Made by a program: the position numbers and the translations under genes. Below, piece by piece: positions 51,521 to 62,100 of a stretch of DNA of 64,000 bases. This DNA is from Paenibacillus tepidiphilus (lineage in GTDB: Bacteria > Bacillota > Bacilli > Paenibacillales > Paenibacillaceae): NCBI RefSeq assembly GCF_008635795.1, contig NZ_VWRQ01000024.1:45052-109051 (forward strand), written 5' to 3'. The notes under the pieces were generated by a model. It saw only the letters and a list, made by a program, of their open reading frames with translations. It did not search any database and was not told the DNA's origin. The stretch's first letter is position 1, and the number at the start of each line of letters is the position of its first letter.

Positions 51521-51760
51521 AGAGTGCAGCCTCCTTTTTTGCAGCGTTGTGATATTACTGTTCCGGCCGGCCGCTGGTCCCAACATATACCAACATTATG
51601 GCCCTGTCTGTGAGATATTGCCACCCTTTAGATCTACTTCCCCCTTTCAATAGGACACAGTGATGAAAATGCTTTAGAGACACTCGCCCTTGCCCTTTTC
51701 CCTCTCCCGGGTTACAATGATGCGAACGCAGAACATGGAAAGGGTTAGCGGTGAACATCA

Positions 51761-52147
51761 ATGATTAAGGTAATGCACTCTGCAAGAAGCAAAGGGGAAT
51801 TTACTCGCGGCGTATTCGCCACCCGGGACATCGCCAAGGGAGAGCTTATCCATGAAGCCCCCGTTGTTCCATACGAGAATGAGGAGCATGAGCATATCGA
51901 GAAGACCATTCTGGCCGATTATGTCTTTGAGTACGGTGCCAACCATACCGCTATCCTGCTCGGATACGGCAGTCTGTTCAACCACTCCTCCTCGGAACCC
52001 AATGCCGTCTATGAAATTAATTTCGACAACCATACCTTTGACTTTTACGCCTATACTGACATTAAGGAAGGCGAAGAGATCCTGATCAACTACAACGGGG
52101 AGGTCGATTGCAAAGACCTGTTGTGGTTTGAACAGCCGGAAGAATAA
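51761..52147 (+). CDS. Stand-alone SET-domain protein
   Basis: 128 residues that make up almost only a SET domain: the start SKGEFTRGVFATRDIAKGELI, the NHS motif (74-76) in GYGSLFNHSSSEPNA, and GEEILINYNG (104-113) with the catalytic-type Tyr. The domain binds S-adenosylmethionine and methylates lysine in its known members. The post-SET cysteines of eukaryotic enzymes are absent. A bacterial protein target is unknown. No good ribosome binding site was found close to the ATG. Confidence 0.88.
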   Translation: MIKVMHSARSKGEFTRGVFATRDIAKGELIHEAPVVPYENEEHEHIEKTILADYVFEYGANHTAILLGYGSLFNHSSSEPNAVYEINFDNHTFDFYAYTDIKEGEEILINYNGEVDCKDLLWFEQPEE

Positions 52148-52166
52148 CGGCACTCCGCTGTAACTC

Positions 52167-52205
52167 AAAAGAACCAGCAGCCCATATGGGGCTGCTGGTT
52201 CTTTT
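52167..52205. terminator. Bidirectional terminator
   Basis: A near-perfect 17-bp palindromic stem, AAAAGAACCAGCAGCCC and complement, with loop ATAT-type and TTTT at the end on both strands. It serves the convergent SET-domain and AlkD-like genes. Confidence 0.85.
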
Positions 52206-52225
52206 GTATCCAATAGGCTTGATTG

Positions 52226-52936
52226 TCAGCATCTCACATGTCTGCGCTTAAACCCGAGCTGGCCTTTGTCCACAGCCTTCCGGATATTGTCGTAAGCATA
52301 GATATGCTTGCTCCCCTTGGGCTTGTCCCGGCCAACCTCAACCGGACCCACCTCCTGGGCTGTTGCGGCTGCCTGCTCATGAAGCGGCGTGTAAGACACC
52401 GCCACCGTATACAGGAAATTGTTCATGGAATACTGGGTCCGCTCCGGCGAGGTGTGGATGGTTTGCTTCACAATATCCAGCATGCCAGCCAGCTTGTCCT
52501 TGTCGAACTCATGGTCCGGCCGGTTGCCAAGCAGCCAGCAGTAGCAGCTCCAGCCGCCCGACATCCGCAGCTCTTCCCCGCTGGCGATCCATTTGTCGGC
52601 CACCTGCTGCGCAATCTCCGCTTCAGCCAGGGTCACAGCAACGACGAAATCGGACAGCATATAGAAGTAAGCGTCATCCATCCAGCGGTCATAATCCGCT
52701 TCCGTCATGCCGTTAGGGTCGGCAATAATTCCGGCAAAATACATGGCATCGTAGTTCCCCGTAGCATACAGCTGCTCGGCAAGCTGCTGACTGATGCCGG
52801 TCCGCTTAAAGATCGGCTTCATCGCGCCGGTCGCCACGCCGAATAGCGGCTCATGCGCGCCGTTCGACATATAGATCTTCTTGGTCCGTTCCTTGCCAAG
52901 CGCCTCGAGTTCCTGCATGGCCGTTTCGAAATCCAT
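52226..52936 (-). CDS. AlkD-like DNA alkylation repair family protein
   Basis: 236 residues from ATG 52936 (AAAGGAAG seven bases upstream). All-helical repeat protein of the DNA alkylation repair (AlkC/AlkD) family: MDFETAMQELEALGKERTKKIY, then GVATGAMKPIFKRTG, then a block with the WCYCWLLGN-like region and a C-terminal Lys/Arg tail. Such proteins are ARM-like folds that flip out alkylated bases without a classical active site. Activity on alkylated DNA is inferred from family only. Confidence 0.75.
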   Translation of the reverse strand: MDFETAMQELEALGKERTKKIYMSNGAHEPLFGVATGAMKPIFKRTGISQQLAEQLYATGNYDAMYFAGIIADPNGMTEADYDRWMDDAYFYMLSDFVVAVTLAEAEIAQQVADKWIASGEELRMSGGWSCYCWLLGNRPDHEFDKDKLAGMLDIVKQTIHTSPERTQYSMNNFLYTVAVSYTPLHEQAAATAQEVGPVEVGRDKPKGSKHIYAYDNIRKAVDKGQLGFKRRHVRC

Positions 52937-53085
52937 CTGCACACTTCCTTTGTTTTGAAGTCCCTCCGGCCGCAGCCGGAGAACGTCCGGGATAAAGAAA
53001 GTGTACTGTACGTATAACCCGGCCGCAAGGTCAGGAAAGAATTGGCTCATCCTTTATAAGACAGTCTCCTTTTGCCCTTCCCACA

Positions 53086-54195
53086 TTAAATCAACGCCTC
53101 TGCAGCTCCCGTTTCCTCTCCCGTGTGCACATGCTGCCAGAGCGGCTCCACCCGGGCTTCCACCAGCCCCCTGGCCACCAGCCGGGCGATCTCGACCGCA
53201 CCCCGTTCCGAGAAATGGGTGTTGTCCTCGGCGCCCTCCGGCAGGCACGGGTATTGCCCCGGCCTTGCCCATAGCAGGACCTCTTTGGTCCGCTCCACCC
53301 CAAGCTTTTCGTAATAGGCTTTGCTTAACGCAGCCAAGTCAACGAACGGTACCTTCTCCCGTTCGGCCAGTTGGCGCATGGCTTCGATGTAGTCGCCGTG
53401 GGTATTGCGGATGGTTCCGTCCTCCTCGAAGAAGCGGCGGTGCATCGGAGCGATCAGCACCGGATAAGCCTCATGATCCCGGGCAAGGTCAATGTATCTC
53501 TGCAGGTAAGCCTGATAGGTCGTGAACGGCAGCGTCCCGCCCTCATTATCCTTCTCATCGTTGTGGGCGAACTGGATGAGCAGGCAATCGCCCTTGCGCA
53601 GTCTTTTGGCGATCCGGTTCAGGCGGTTCTCGTCGATGAAGCTCTTGCTGCTGCGGCCGCTGCGGGCATGGTTGTCCAGGGCCACCCCGGTGTTCAGGAA
53701 CAGGCCGAGCATTTGCCCCCAGCCCGTATAGGGGAATTGTCCCGATGGCTGGTCGGTAACGGTTGAATCTCCGGCCAGAAATACAGTGGCAATGCTTGCC
53801 AGCCGCTTGACCTCCACATATTGCACGGCAGGTGCCGCGCCGCCGAAGGCAAGCTTCATTTGACCGTCATTTACATGCACATCGAAGGTCTTCTTCACAC
53901 TCTCACCGGCCACGGTGCTCCATTCGTACAGCCGCAGATGGCCAAGCCCCTCCTTCACCGTCGTTACCGCTTCACGGTCCGGCGCTCCCAGCGTCAGCGT
54001 CACCCGGTAATTCCCCTTGGGCACATCAATCAGCAGGGAAGGGACAGCAGGGATGTAATAATCCCCGGGCCAGGAATCCTCTAAATCCTCATTTCTTGAG
54101 GGTTCGGGAGCAGCGGAGTAGCCGTATCCCTTCGCCATATCATATTTACACTGGAGATCAGGCGCAAACGCGCAGCCAAATTCCAAGTCCGGCAT
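53086..54195 (-). CDS. Rhamnogalacturonan acetylesterase-like SGNH hydrolase (CE12 type)
   Basis: 369 residues. An N-terminal ~130-residue beta-sandwich (AKGYGYSAAPEP, and VKKTFDVHVNDGQMKLAF) is followed by an SGNH hydrolase. All four blocks are visible: GDST with the catalytic Ser, GRSS with Gly, AHNDEKD with Asn, and DNTHFSERG with the Asp and His. The layout is that of CE12 rhamnogalacturonan acetylesterases such as RhgT. No signal peptide, so it should act on imported pectin oligosaccharides. GAAGGAGG lies nine bases before the ATG. Confidence 0.88.
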   Translation of the reverse strand: MPDLEFGCAFAPDLQCKYDMAKGYGYSAAPEPSRNEDLEDSWPGDYYIPAVPSLLIDVPKGNYRVTLTLGAPDREAVTTVKEGLGHLRLYEWSTVAGESVKKTFDVHVNDGQMKLAFGGAAPAVQYVEVKRLASIATVFLAGDSTVTDQPSGQFPYTGWGQMLGLFLNTGVALDNHARSGRSSKSFIDENRLNRIAKRLRKGDCLLIQFAHNDEKDNEGGTLPFTTYQAYLQRYIDLARDHEAYPVLIAPMHRRFFEEDGTIRNTHGDYIEAMRQLAEREKVPFVDLAALSKAYYEKLGVERTKEVLLWARPGQYPCLPEGAEDNTHFSERGAVEIARLVARGLVEARVEPLWQHVHTGEETGAAEALI

Positions 54196-54432
54196 AGTAA
54201 TGATCCTCCTTCATCGGTGAAGCTGGTCTCTGGTTAAGCTATCCCTAAAAATAGCACAATACCGCCGGTATTTCTCCGCGTTTCATCGCCAAATCTGCCG
54301 GAATGCCGCTTATATTGCTACCTGAGACTCTAACTGCATAAGCCATCTTGCATGAAAAAGGCTGTCCCAAGCAGCCACGCCGCGCTTGAAACAACCTTCA
54401 TTTCACGCTATTCGCTGTTACAGCTTTCTCCT

Positions 54433-55209
54433 CTACGCTTTCTGCCCGCCCTGATACTCCGTCTCATCCTGGCGCACCTTGACTCCTGCGGCCTTCGCCT
54501 GTTCCAGCAGCGCGGTTGCGTCATCCTGCGGCTTGTATCCGATGAGCTCCTCCAGATAATCTATGTTGTAGTAATTGTCGCTATTGGCGGAGGTGCCGTA
54601 CAAATTCAGATAGGTCATCTTGTCATCGGCTTCAATACAGCAGACTACCAGCTGCAGCATGTCGCGCTCGGAAATCCAGATATGCCCGGCCCGCTCGGAA
54701 TGGGGGCGGTCATCGCCCGGGAAGTTGCCGATGCGGATATTGATGGAGGAAATTTTGCCTTGGTCGGAGTACAGACGTCCGAGCAGTTCAATGTAACACT
54801 TGCTGAGCCCATAAAAGCTGTCCGGACGGTAAGGGTCCATCGGGCCCGGCGTCTCGTCCGTCTTGTAATAGCCCATCGCATGGTTGGAGCTGGCGAAGAT
54901 GACGCGCCGCACTCCATTCTCCACCGCTGCCTCCAGCAGTTTGTAGGCACCGCTCACATTACCATCGAGCACTTTGCCCAGAAAATCATCATTGTCCTTC
55001 ATCCAGGCAAAATGCAGCACCGTGTCGATTCCCCGGGTCAGTTCGTTCAGCCGTTTCTCATCGGCAATGTCAAGCTGCACGATACCCTGGTCTTCATCCG
55101 CCTGAATGTCCGCGCCGGTCAGATCATACCTGCCGTCTTCCTTCAGACCCTTATAGATTGTATTCCCGATGATGCCTGATGCGCCGGTCAGCAGCAATTT
55201 CCGCTTCAT
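54433..55209 (-). CDS. NAD-dependent sugar-acid dehydrogenase, uronate dehydrogenase-like
   Basis: 258 residues from ATG 55209 (GGGAGG seven bases upstream), an extended SDR with GASGIIGN at 9-16 and catalytic Tyr in YGLSK. The segment FASSNHAMGYYKTDE is the hallmark of uronate dehydrogenases, which oxidise D-galacturonate or D-glucuronate to the lactone. It lies between a pectin esterase and a regulator, which fits breakdown of pectic sugars. A precise substrate is not proven. Confidence 0.82.
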   Translation of the reverse strand: MKRKLLLTGASGIIGNTIYKGLKEDGRYDLTGADIQADEDQGIVQLDIADEKRLNELTRGIDTVLHFAWMKDNDDFLGKVLDGNVSGAYKLLEAAVENGVRRVIFASSNHAMGYYKTDETPGPMDPYRPDSFYGLSKCYIELLGRLYSDQGKISSINIRIGNFPGDDRPHSERAGHIWISERDMLQLVVCCIEADDKMTYLNLYGTSANSDNYYNIDYLEELIGYKPQDDATALLEQAKAAGVKVRQDETEYQGGQKA

Positions 55210-55289
55210 ATATTGCCCTCCCTTTTGGTAAACTATGGCGTTGTTATTTATTACCCGCCTTGGGAGCAATATACCTATGCAGGCGAAAG

Positions 55290-56198
55290 TTAGCCGCCCA
55301 GCCGGACCCGGACGACAATATCCTGGTCATGGTTGCCGAATCCGGCACCATACAGCGTCAATCCGCCGACGTTGGCGGCATGCTCATCCACCGAGAAGCG
55401 CAGCGTCCAGAACGGCTCCTGCAGCTTAAGGTCGCTAATTGTCGCCTGCGACATCCATTCTCCATCCATATAGGTCCCGGTAGCGTCGATGCGGATGGTC
55501 TTGAGCAGTCCGTATTGGTTCACATTCCGGTGCCACCACTGCGGCGTATATTTGCCCCGCGCCGCCCGGCCGAAATCCGCAGGGCTGGTCCAGGAGCCCA
55601 GGAACACACCATTGAAGGTAAAGCCGATATCCGAAGGCCAGTCATCCCGGAGACCGGGCGCTTCCGAGGCCAGCTCCATGGAGATTTCCAGAGCCGCCGC
55701 CGATTGGTCGGCCGGCAAATAGTTGGGCATCTTATATTCAACGTAGCCCCACCCGAACCACAGGATGGCCGCGTGAACCCGCTCGGGGTCGAGAAAATAG
55801 CGCGGGTCGTCCCAGACGCCGATCTCCTTCTCTTGCGTGCCCAGCCCGCAGGTGGGATGAACCTCGAATGCGGTATAATGCCCGACAGAGATGCTCTGCT
55901 CGCTGGTCTTCGCGGCCCTGCCGGCGGAAGGCAGCTCGATTTCAATGGCTCTCTGCTTGAGGAAGCACAGCTTATGTGTTCCTCCATGCAGCCGCGCCCG
56001 GCGGCTCCCGGTCAGTCCGGCGTCTTCAAGCTTCCGGATGTGCATGGTGACGATGGATGGGCTAAGCCCCAGCTGGTGTGCAAGATCTTTAACGTTCATT
56101 TCGCCGCCGGCCAGCAGATCCATGATCCGCCATCTGACCTCACTGGCCAGTGCCTCGTACAGCGGCATGAATTTCGGTGCCCCGTTTGCTTTGATCAT
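55290..56198 (-). CDS. ArsR-family regulator with large C-terminal domain
   Basis: 302 residues from ATG 56198 (GGGAGA upstream). The winged helix-turn-helix (MPLYEALASEVRWRIMDLLAGGEMNVKDLAHQLGLSPSIVTMHIRKL) is of ArsR type. A long C-terminal region of about 210 residues is a beta-rich sensor or ligand domain (SVGHYTAFEVHPTCGLG, VRVRLGG at the end). It is divergent from the GH43 gene and 80 bp upstream of the uronate dehydrogenase-like gene in the same direction, so it could control both. Confidence 0.87.
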   Translation of the reverse strand: MIKANGAPKFMPLYEALASEVRWRIMDLLAGGEMNVKDLAHQLGLSPSIVTMHIRKLEDAGLTGSRRARLHGGTHKLCFLKQRAIEIELPSAGRAAKTSEQSISVGHYTAFEVHPTCGLGTQEKEIGVWDDPRYFLDPERVHAAILWFGWGYVEYKMPNYLPADQSAAALEISMELASEAPGLRDDWPSDIGFTFNGVFLGSWTSPADFGRAARGKYTPQWWHRNVNQYGLLKTIRIDATGTYMDGEWMSQATISDLKLQEPFWTLRFSVDEHAANVGGLTLYGAGFGNHDQDIVVRVRLGG

Positions 56199-56370
56199 GC
56201 TATTATCTCCCGGATTCAAAGTTGAAATCATATTTATATTAATTTAATGGATTTACATCTAACTTACAACCCCGCTCCATTGCAACTTTTATAGCTATGG
56301 TGTTTAATTTGCTTAGAAACATTATAGAATGGATTCACACATATATAAATTCAATTAAAGGATGGTTTAT

Positions 56371-57861
56371 ATGAAATACAATAACCCGGTCGTTAAAGGC
56401 TTTTATCCCGATCCCAGTGTCATTAAGGTAGACGGCACCTACTATATGGTGTGCAGCTCCTTTCAATTTTTCCCGGGCGTTCCGTTGTTTGAGAGCAAGG
56501 ATCTGCTCAACTGGACGCAAATCGGCCACTGTCTGACCCGTGAAAGCCAGGTTCAGCTCGGTACCGTCGGCAGCTCCGGCGGCGTGTTCGCCCCGACAAT
56601 CCGGCATAACGACGGACGTTTCTACATGGTCACAACTAATGATACCACCCGCCAGAACTTCTATATCTGGACCGACGACATTTATGGCGAATGGTCCGAA
56701 CCGGTCTACGTGGACCAGGGAGGGATCGATCCGGATCTGTATTTTGAAGACGGGAAGACCTTCTTTATGAGCAACGGGACCGATGATTTCGGTATCGGCG
56801 GTGTCGTGCAATGCCAGATTGATATTGCCACCGGCAGCAAGCTGAGTCCAAGCCGCTCTATTTGGCAGGGTTCAGGCGGACGTTATCTGGAGAGTCCCCA
56901 CATGTACCATATCAATGGCCTCTACTACCTGATGGCGGCAGAGGGCGGAACCGAGTATGGCCATATGGTGACCTACGCACGCGGAGAAGCGGTTACCGGC
57001 CCGTTCGAGCCTTATCCGCACAATCCTGTGCTGACCAACCGGAACCTGGGCGGGTATGAGCTGCAGGGCGTCGGCCACGGCGATCTCGTTCAGGATGAGA
57101 GCGGCAACTGGTGGATCTTCCATCTCGGCTTCCGGCAAACCGGGCAATGGCTGACGTATCACCATCTGGGACGCGAGGTATTCCTGACTCCGGTAACCTT
57201 CGGCGAGGACGGCTGGTTCACGGCAGGGCACAACGGCACTACACTGATGAGCTTTGAGACCGACCGGATTCCGGAAAGCGTCATTCAGCAGGAGAAGAAG
57301 CTCTACACATTCGGGAACACAGACTGGAGTTTAGACTGGTGCTATCTTCGCCATCCGGACGCTGCGAATTATGTGCTGGGTGAGGACAGCCTTAAGCTGA
57401 AAGGAACGGAAGTGACGCTCGACGTTCCGGCATCGCCGACCTTTATCGGCATCCGGCAGCGGGATTTCAATGCAGTCATTTCCAGCAAGGTACGCCTTGA
57501 CGGCGGGGAAGCGGGAATCACGCTGTATATGGATGAGAACCACCATTATGACCTGGCGATCACTACAGCGGGTCAGGGATACAAGGTGATTGAGCGGCTG
57601 AATATCGGAGATATCAAGTCCGTGGAGCATGAAGTGGATCTGGGAGACGTTAATGAGGCTACACTGGTGATTAAGTCCGCAAATGAACGCTACAGCTTCT
57701 GCCTTCAGTCCGAAGCGGGCGAGGTCCTACTGGGAACGGCGCAGACCCGTTACCTCTCGTCCGAGGTTGCCGGCGGCTTCACCGGCGTGGTAATCGGACT
57801 GTATGCCACCGGAGAAGGCTCGACGGCCGAATTCTCCGACTTTAGCTGCGAGTATCTGTAG
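56371..57861 (+). CDS. GH43 beta-xylosidase / alpha-L-arabinofuranosidase-type hydrolase
   Basis: 496 residues from ATG 56371 (AAAGGATG upstream). A five-bladed beta-propeller GH43 domain with the catalytic base Asp in GFYPDPSV (D14), the pKa Asp in GIDPDLYFEDG and the acid Glu in YLESPHMY. A C-terminal beta-sandwich of GH43_C2 type starts near 310 (TFGNTDWSLDWCYLRHPDAANY). No signal peptide, so it is cytoplasmic and trims xylo- or arabino-oligosaccharides. Divergent from the ArsR-family regulator. Confidence 0.93.
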   Translation: MKYNNPVVKGFYPDPSVIKVDGTYYMVCSSFQFFPGVPLFESKDLLNWTQIGHCLTRESQVQLGTVGSSGGVFAPTIRHNDGRFYMVTTNDTTRQNFYIWTDDIYGEWSEPVYVDQGGIDPDLYFEDGKTFFMSNGTDDFGIGGVVQCQIDIATGSKLSPSRSIWQGSGGRYLESPHMYHINGLYYLMAAEGGTEYGHMVTYARGEAVTGPFEPYPHNPVLTNRNLGGYELQGVGHGDLVQDESGNWWIFHLGFRQTGQWLTYHHLGREVFLTPVTFGEDGWFTAGHNGTTLMSFETDRIPESVIQQEKKLYTFGNTDWSLDWCYLRHPDAANYVLGEDSLKLKGTEVTLDVPASPTFIGIRQRDFNAVISSKVRLDGGEAGITLYMDENHHYDLAITTAGQGYKVIERLNIGDIKSVEHEVDLGDVNEATLVIKSANERYSFCLQSEAGEVLLGTAQTRYLSSEVAGGFTGVVIGLYATGEGSTAEFSDFSCEYL

Positions 57862-57924
57862 GCCAGGGTCTGTAGGGCAGGATCTGTGACCAATAACCCT
57901 TTCGGCCAAAGCAGCCGACAATAT

Positions 57925-57964
57925 AAGACGGTTCTTCTGCACTGTGCGGGGGAACCGTCTTTAT
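57925..57964 (+). terminator. Probable terminator after the GH43 gene
   Basis: A 10-bp stem (AAGACGGTTC with GAACCGTCTT) and a 17-base loop, then TATG with a weak T-run. It lies 64 bp after the stop. The remaining part of 57862-58229 is repeat R2 copy B. Confidence 0.5.
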
Positions 57965-58001
57965 GTTGAGGAGACGAGCCAACGATATGCTCATTGGTGG
58001 G

Positions 58002-58188
58002 TTAACTGTATTTTGTACAATTATTCCGGACAAATCTGCCTCTTAATTCGGAATAGCTGCATTCTATACAACTATAATCTGATGGATTCGCTGAAAAACC
58101 AACAATCGCCGGGTATAGATGTACAAAGTGCAGCTATATCCGTTTCAGTGCACATTAGGGGAACTTTAGTTGTACAAAGTGCAACTAA
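58002..58188. repeat. 187-bp element with inverted ends (family R2), copy B
   Basis: Left end TGTATTTTGTACAA near 58007 and right end TTGTACAAAGTGCA near 58170 are inverted with few differences. Inner blocks TGCATTCTATACAACTATAAT-like and GATGTACAAAGTGCAGCTA match copy A at 36301. There is no coding capacity. It sits between the GH43 and methyltransferase genes, which converge. Confidence 0.7.
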
Positions 58189-58229
58189 GCCTGCCCCGGC
58201 CGGAACGCTTATCCCATATCGGCAAGGGA

Positions 58230-59000
58230 TTACAGCTTTCTCGCCAAATACAAATCCATCGTATCGTAGATCCGCAATTCCCCGCCAAGCCTACCTATAG
58301 CAGTCGCTATCTCCGTCTCCAGGAGGGGCTTGATTTCCTGCGGCAGCGCCCGGTGATCGGAATATGTATTTAACAGTGAGATGTATTGCTGGCTTGGAAG
58401 TATCCGTGTGCTGTAGTATATTTTCGAGACAGTATCGCTAAATCCATGCCTCTCCAGCGCCTCTTCATATTTCCGGCATTGATCCACACTGAACGCCACC
58501 GGTATCCGGTCGGAAGGCTTGTATTTCAGATAGATTCTGCGAATTTCCTGATGCAGCTCATCCTCATCGCGGCCGACAAACGGATGGTTCCAGAATAAGG
58601 CGATGCTGCCTCCCGGCTTCAGCAAGCTGTGTATTTTTCGCAAACCGCTATCTTGCTCCAGCCAATGAAAGGCCGTTGCCGCATAAATCAGATCATAAGT
58701 GCCTTCAACCCCTGGGAAGCTCTCGAAACTCGTATGAATCACCCGAAATCCGGCAAAAGCTGCAAACTTACGCTCTACATAGCCAGCCAGGTTCTCTCCC
58801 AGCTCAACAGCGGTTACCCCGCATCCCGTATCCAGAATCGGCAATGTCGCCTGTCCCGTTCCAATCCCGATCTCCAGTGCTCTCTTGGATTCATTCAGCG
58901 CAGAATACGCTATAATTTCGTCAAACAACGGCTTCGTATAGGTCGGGCGCAAGGCATCATAGTTACCTGCATCTTCATCGAATTTCAACCGCAGATCCAT
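58230..59000 (-). CDS. Class I SAM-dependent methyltransferase
   Basis: 256 residues from ATG 59000 (AAGGGAG upstream). The SAM-binding motif I is ALEIGIGTGQATLPIL (about 44-59), followed by VTAVELGENLAGYV and DLIYAATAFHWLEQDSGL. The fold is Rossmann type (UbiE/COQ5-like). The methyl acceptor is unknown. It has no signal peptide, and the gene seems monocistronic, lying between a convergent repeat region and the GH106-like gene. Confidence 0.88.
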   Translation of the reverse strand: MDLRLKFDEDAGNYDALRPTYTKPLFDEIIAYSALNESKRALEIGIGTGQATLPILDTGCGVTAVELGENLAGYVERKFAAFAGFRVIHTSFESFPGVEGTYDLIYAATAFHWLEQDSGLRKIHSLLKPGGSIALFWNHPFVGRDEDELHQEIRRIYLKYKPSDRIPVAFSVDQCRKYEEALERHGFSDTVSKIYYSTRILPSQQYISLLNTYSDHRALPQEIKPLLETEIATAIGRLGGELRIYDTMDLYLARKL

Positions 59001-59130
59001 CGTCTCTACTCCCTTCAATATTCTTTCCAAGAATATCATACGGCCGGAAGCGCGGGCAATTTACGAATAAGCTGATCCCCGTGCCAAAAAGCAACTCTCC
59101 CGCAGGAAAGCTGCTCCGTTCCTATCACCT

Positions 59131-62100
59131 TCAGATGTCGTACAGCCGGTGCCCGGCGTAGTCGAATTGCTTGCCTTCCAGCATACCGATCAACGTATTT
59201 GTAATGCGGACCTCCACCCGGTTGTCACCCGCCCTCAAGATAGAGGAGCTGCCGCTCCAGCGGTACGGAGACCAGGCGCATACGCCCAGGCTTGTTCCGT
59301 TCACCATCACTTCCATGCAGTCATGAAATTCCGGGTCCCAATTGTCAAAAGCGAGCTCGAACTCCTCTTCCGGCGGCGCCTGCTTCAGATTCAGGTTCTG
59401 CCGTAAGCTGAGTACTCCGGCAAAATACGGATATCCCGCCTGCGCCGCTCCCCATACCTTGCCGCTGGCAGGCTTGGCGGTAATTCGTTGCTTCGTATGC
59501 CCTGTTTCAGGTAACACTGATCCTTCAACGCCGAAATCCCCGGCCAGATAGAGCGGACTGACGAGACCTTCCCAGTCCCGGTTAATCTCAACTTCTACCT
59601 GCAGCAGGTTGCGGCCGGTGAGGATGTAGGGCAGAATATCGCAGGTCTGATTTAAGTAATCATAGTAAAATTCCGCAGAGAACTGCTCCTGCCGCAGCGC
59701 GTGACCGTTGATGTAAATGGTGTAACCGCCGGCTATAGCGCCGCGTTCCATCAGCAGCTTGCAGACCTGCGGCACCTGCTCGACTACGAATTCCCTCTCA
59801 TAACTGAGCCGCGCCGGATAGCTCAGCTGCAGCTCCATCGGGATGCCGAACTCCTGGCTGAGCCGGATGGGCAAGCGTTCTCCCCGCTCCGCGAGATCGG
59901 CAGCCTGATCAATGAAGGTCTTGGCCTGGACACTGACGCGTCCGGCCGGTTCTCCATTTACGCTCAAGGCGAACTCGCCAAGCCTGAGCATATTCTCGGA
60001 CAGTGCCTCTAGCCCCCAGTCAGCAAGGCAATCGAGCGTGAGTACGGCGCGGGGCTGCGTAATCTCTGCTACTGGAGAGGTCTGGCCTGCCGGACGCCGG
60101 AAGATTCGTACGGCATGGGACTCGTACGGGGCAAATGCCAGCGAAACTGCGATGCCAGGGTCTTCCTTGTCAGCAATATTTAAAGTGTGCGCATGCCCGG
60201 CCGTCAGATCTAACAGTTCTGCACACAGGGTTTCGCCCTCCGCGCACAGCTCACCTTGATATACCAGCGCCGTGCTGTGGCTGCCGCCCTCCTGGTTGCT
60301 GATGAACAGCAATTCCTCATTTTCGTTCAGCTCCCGGTGCTGAATCAGGAAAGCATGGTCGACCGGAATCCCGGCGCTCTCCAGCCTGAACTGTGCTGGG
60401 GCCGCCTGTTCAATGATGCGCAGGAGCTCCGCTTCCATAGCGCCGTCCAATATCCCGCTTCCGGTCTGTATAAAGCAGGCCCGTCCCTTGCCGGTGCTCC
60501 GCCCGGATACCCGGACCGGGCCTTCGCCCTTGGCCGTATGATTCCAGTACGTCCCGCGGGAATAACCGTCCGCGCCGAACCAGGCTGCGGCGGCTTCCTC
60601 CACGTTCCCGTTTCCGTCAAGCTGCTGATACGGCAGCAGGCCGATTGCGATCACCGTCCCGCCCCCATCTGCAAAGCGTCGAATGGCTTCCCAGGCCTCA
60701 GGCTCCAGCGCCGTAACCGGAGGAATGATCAGCACGCTGTACGCGGCCTGCCCGGTGACGATCCTTCCCTCGTCTACCCGCGCTTCGCACAGGATTTCCG
60801 TATCCAGGTGATCGTAATCCCGCTGTCCCCGGGTCAGCAGCTTGCATATCGCATGCCAGTCCTCTTTGATCCGCTCCAGCCGGGCAGCCTCGGCCTCGTC
60901 TTCACCGCAGTAGCGGAATTCATGAAACGGGTTACCCATATGGCTCCAGATCGTCGCCGTCGGGTGCAGCACAGCCAGCTCGGTCAGCATCCGCCCCTGA
61001 CTCATCAGGGCGGCGAGCCTTCCCGTGTAATCGCCCAGCAGCTTGAAATGCTGCCAATACGGATTCTGGAGGAACTGTGACGGCGGGGCGTCATGCTTGG
61101 TTAATCCGTCTGCTGTGTAATAGAAGGCGTGAAAGTTATACATATTCACGCCCAGCGCGGCAAGCCGGTCGATCATCCATTTGGCGTCCTGCAGCGTCAT
61201 CGACCAGCCGACGCTGTGGAAGCATTCCACCAGCACCCGCTCACGGTCCAGCTGGCGGGCGAGTGAGGTCATCATTTTCGGATTGTAGCGGAAGCTCTGC
61301 GCATACCGGTCGAGTATCCATTCCAGTGTCCGCCCGAGCTTCTCGTGGGCGCTGTCAAGTCCCGGTATATGGCTGTAGCGCTGGGTTGACATGCGGACGG
61401 AGGGCACCTCGGCAATATACCTCAGACCGCGCTGTTCACACCAGTCATGCACCTGCAGATGGTAGTGGTCCCGCAGCAGCTCGTGTACCGACTGGAAGAA
61501 CCGGTAGCGGAGGGCAGGCGCCGCCTCCCCTGTATCATAGAGCAGAGATGGCAGCTCCGCATGCAGGTCAATGCCATACTGCTCCTGCATATATCCGGCA
61601 ATGACCGGGGACCAGGGAATGTGCCCGAGCAGTCCGATTTCGTCGGTAAACATCCCCTTGACGGTATCCGCCATCCGGTCTCCAAGGGCCTCGGCATACT
61701 TCTGGTGGGTCAAATCAATAAAGGTCGCCATTGCCTCTTTATGCAGGGGATCGACGAAAGTGCCGTAGTATTTGAAGTCCTTCACCTCTTCTTCGATGAA
61801 GATAAGAAGCTCCCATTCTCTGCTGTCCGCCGGGGCTTGCCAGCACAGCCGCTTCTGCGGATGGTAGGTGAAGAACCGCTTATTGTTATAAGCCGTCAGC
61901 CCCGTCTTCTGAAATACCTGTTCGACTTGCACGTTGCCGATGTATTCGGCGATGTCTACGGCCGACTGCCACTCCTTCTGTCCCGTTCCGGGGCAGACCG
62001 GGACCGCCTTGGCGTACAATACGTTTCCCCAAGGCAGGTCCAGTTCCACGCTGCCGTTGCCAGTTACGCTTGCCGAGCGGTGCTCCAGCAGCTTGTGCTT

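Noticed and set aside
54355..54377. Terminator after the uronate dehydrogenase-like gene
   Set aside because: GGCTG and CAGCC form only a five-base stem; the T-run is good on the minus strand, but the hairpin is too weak to list.
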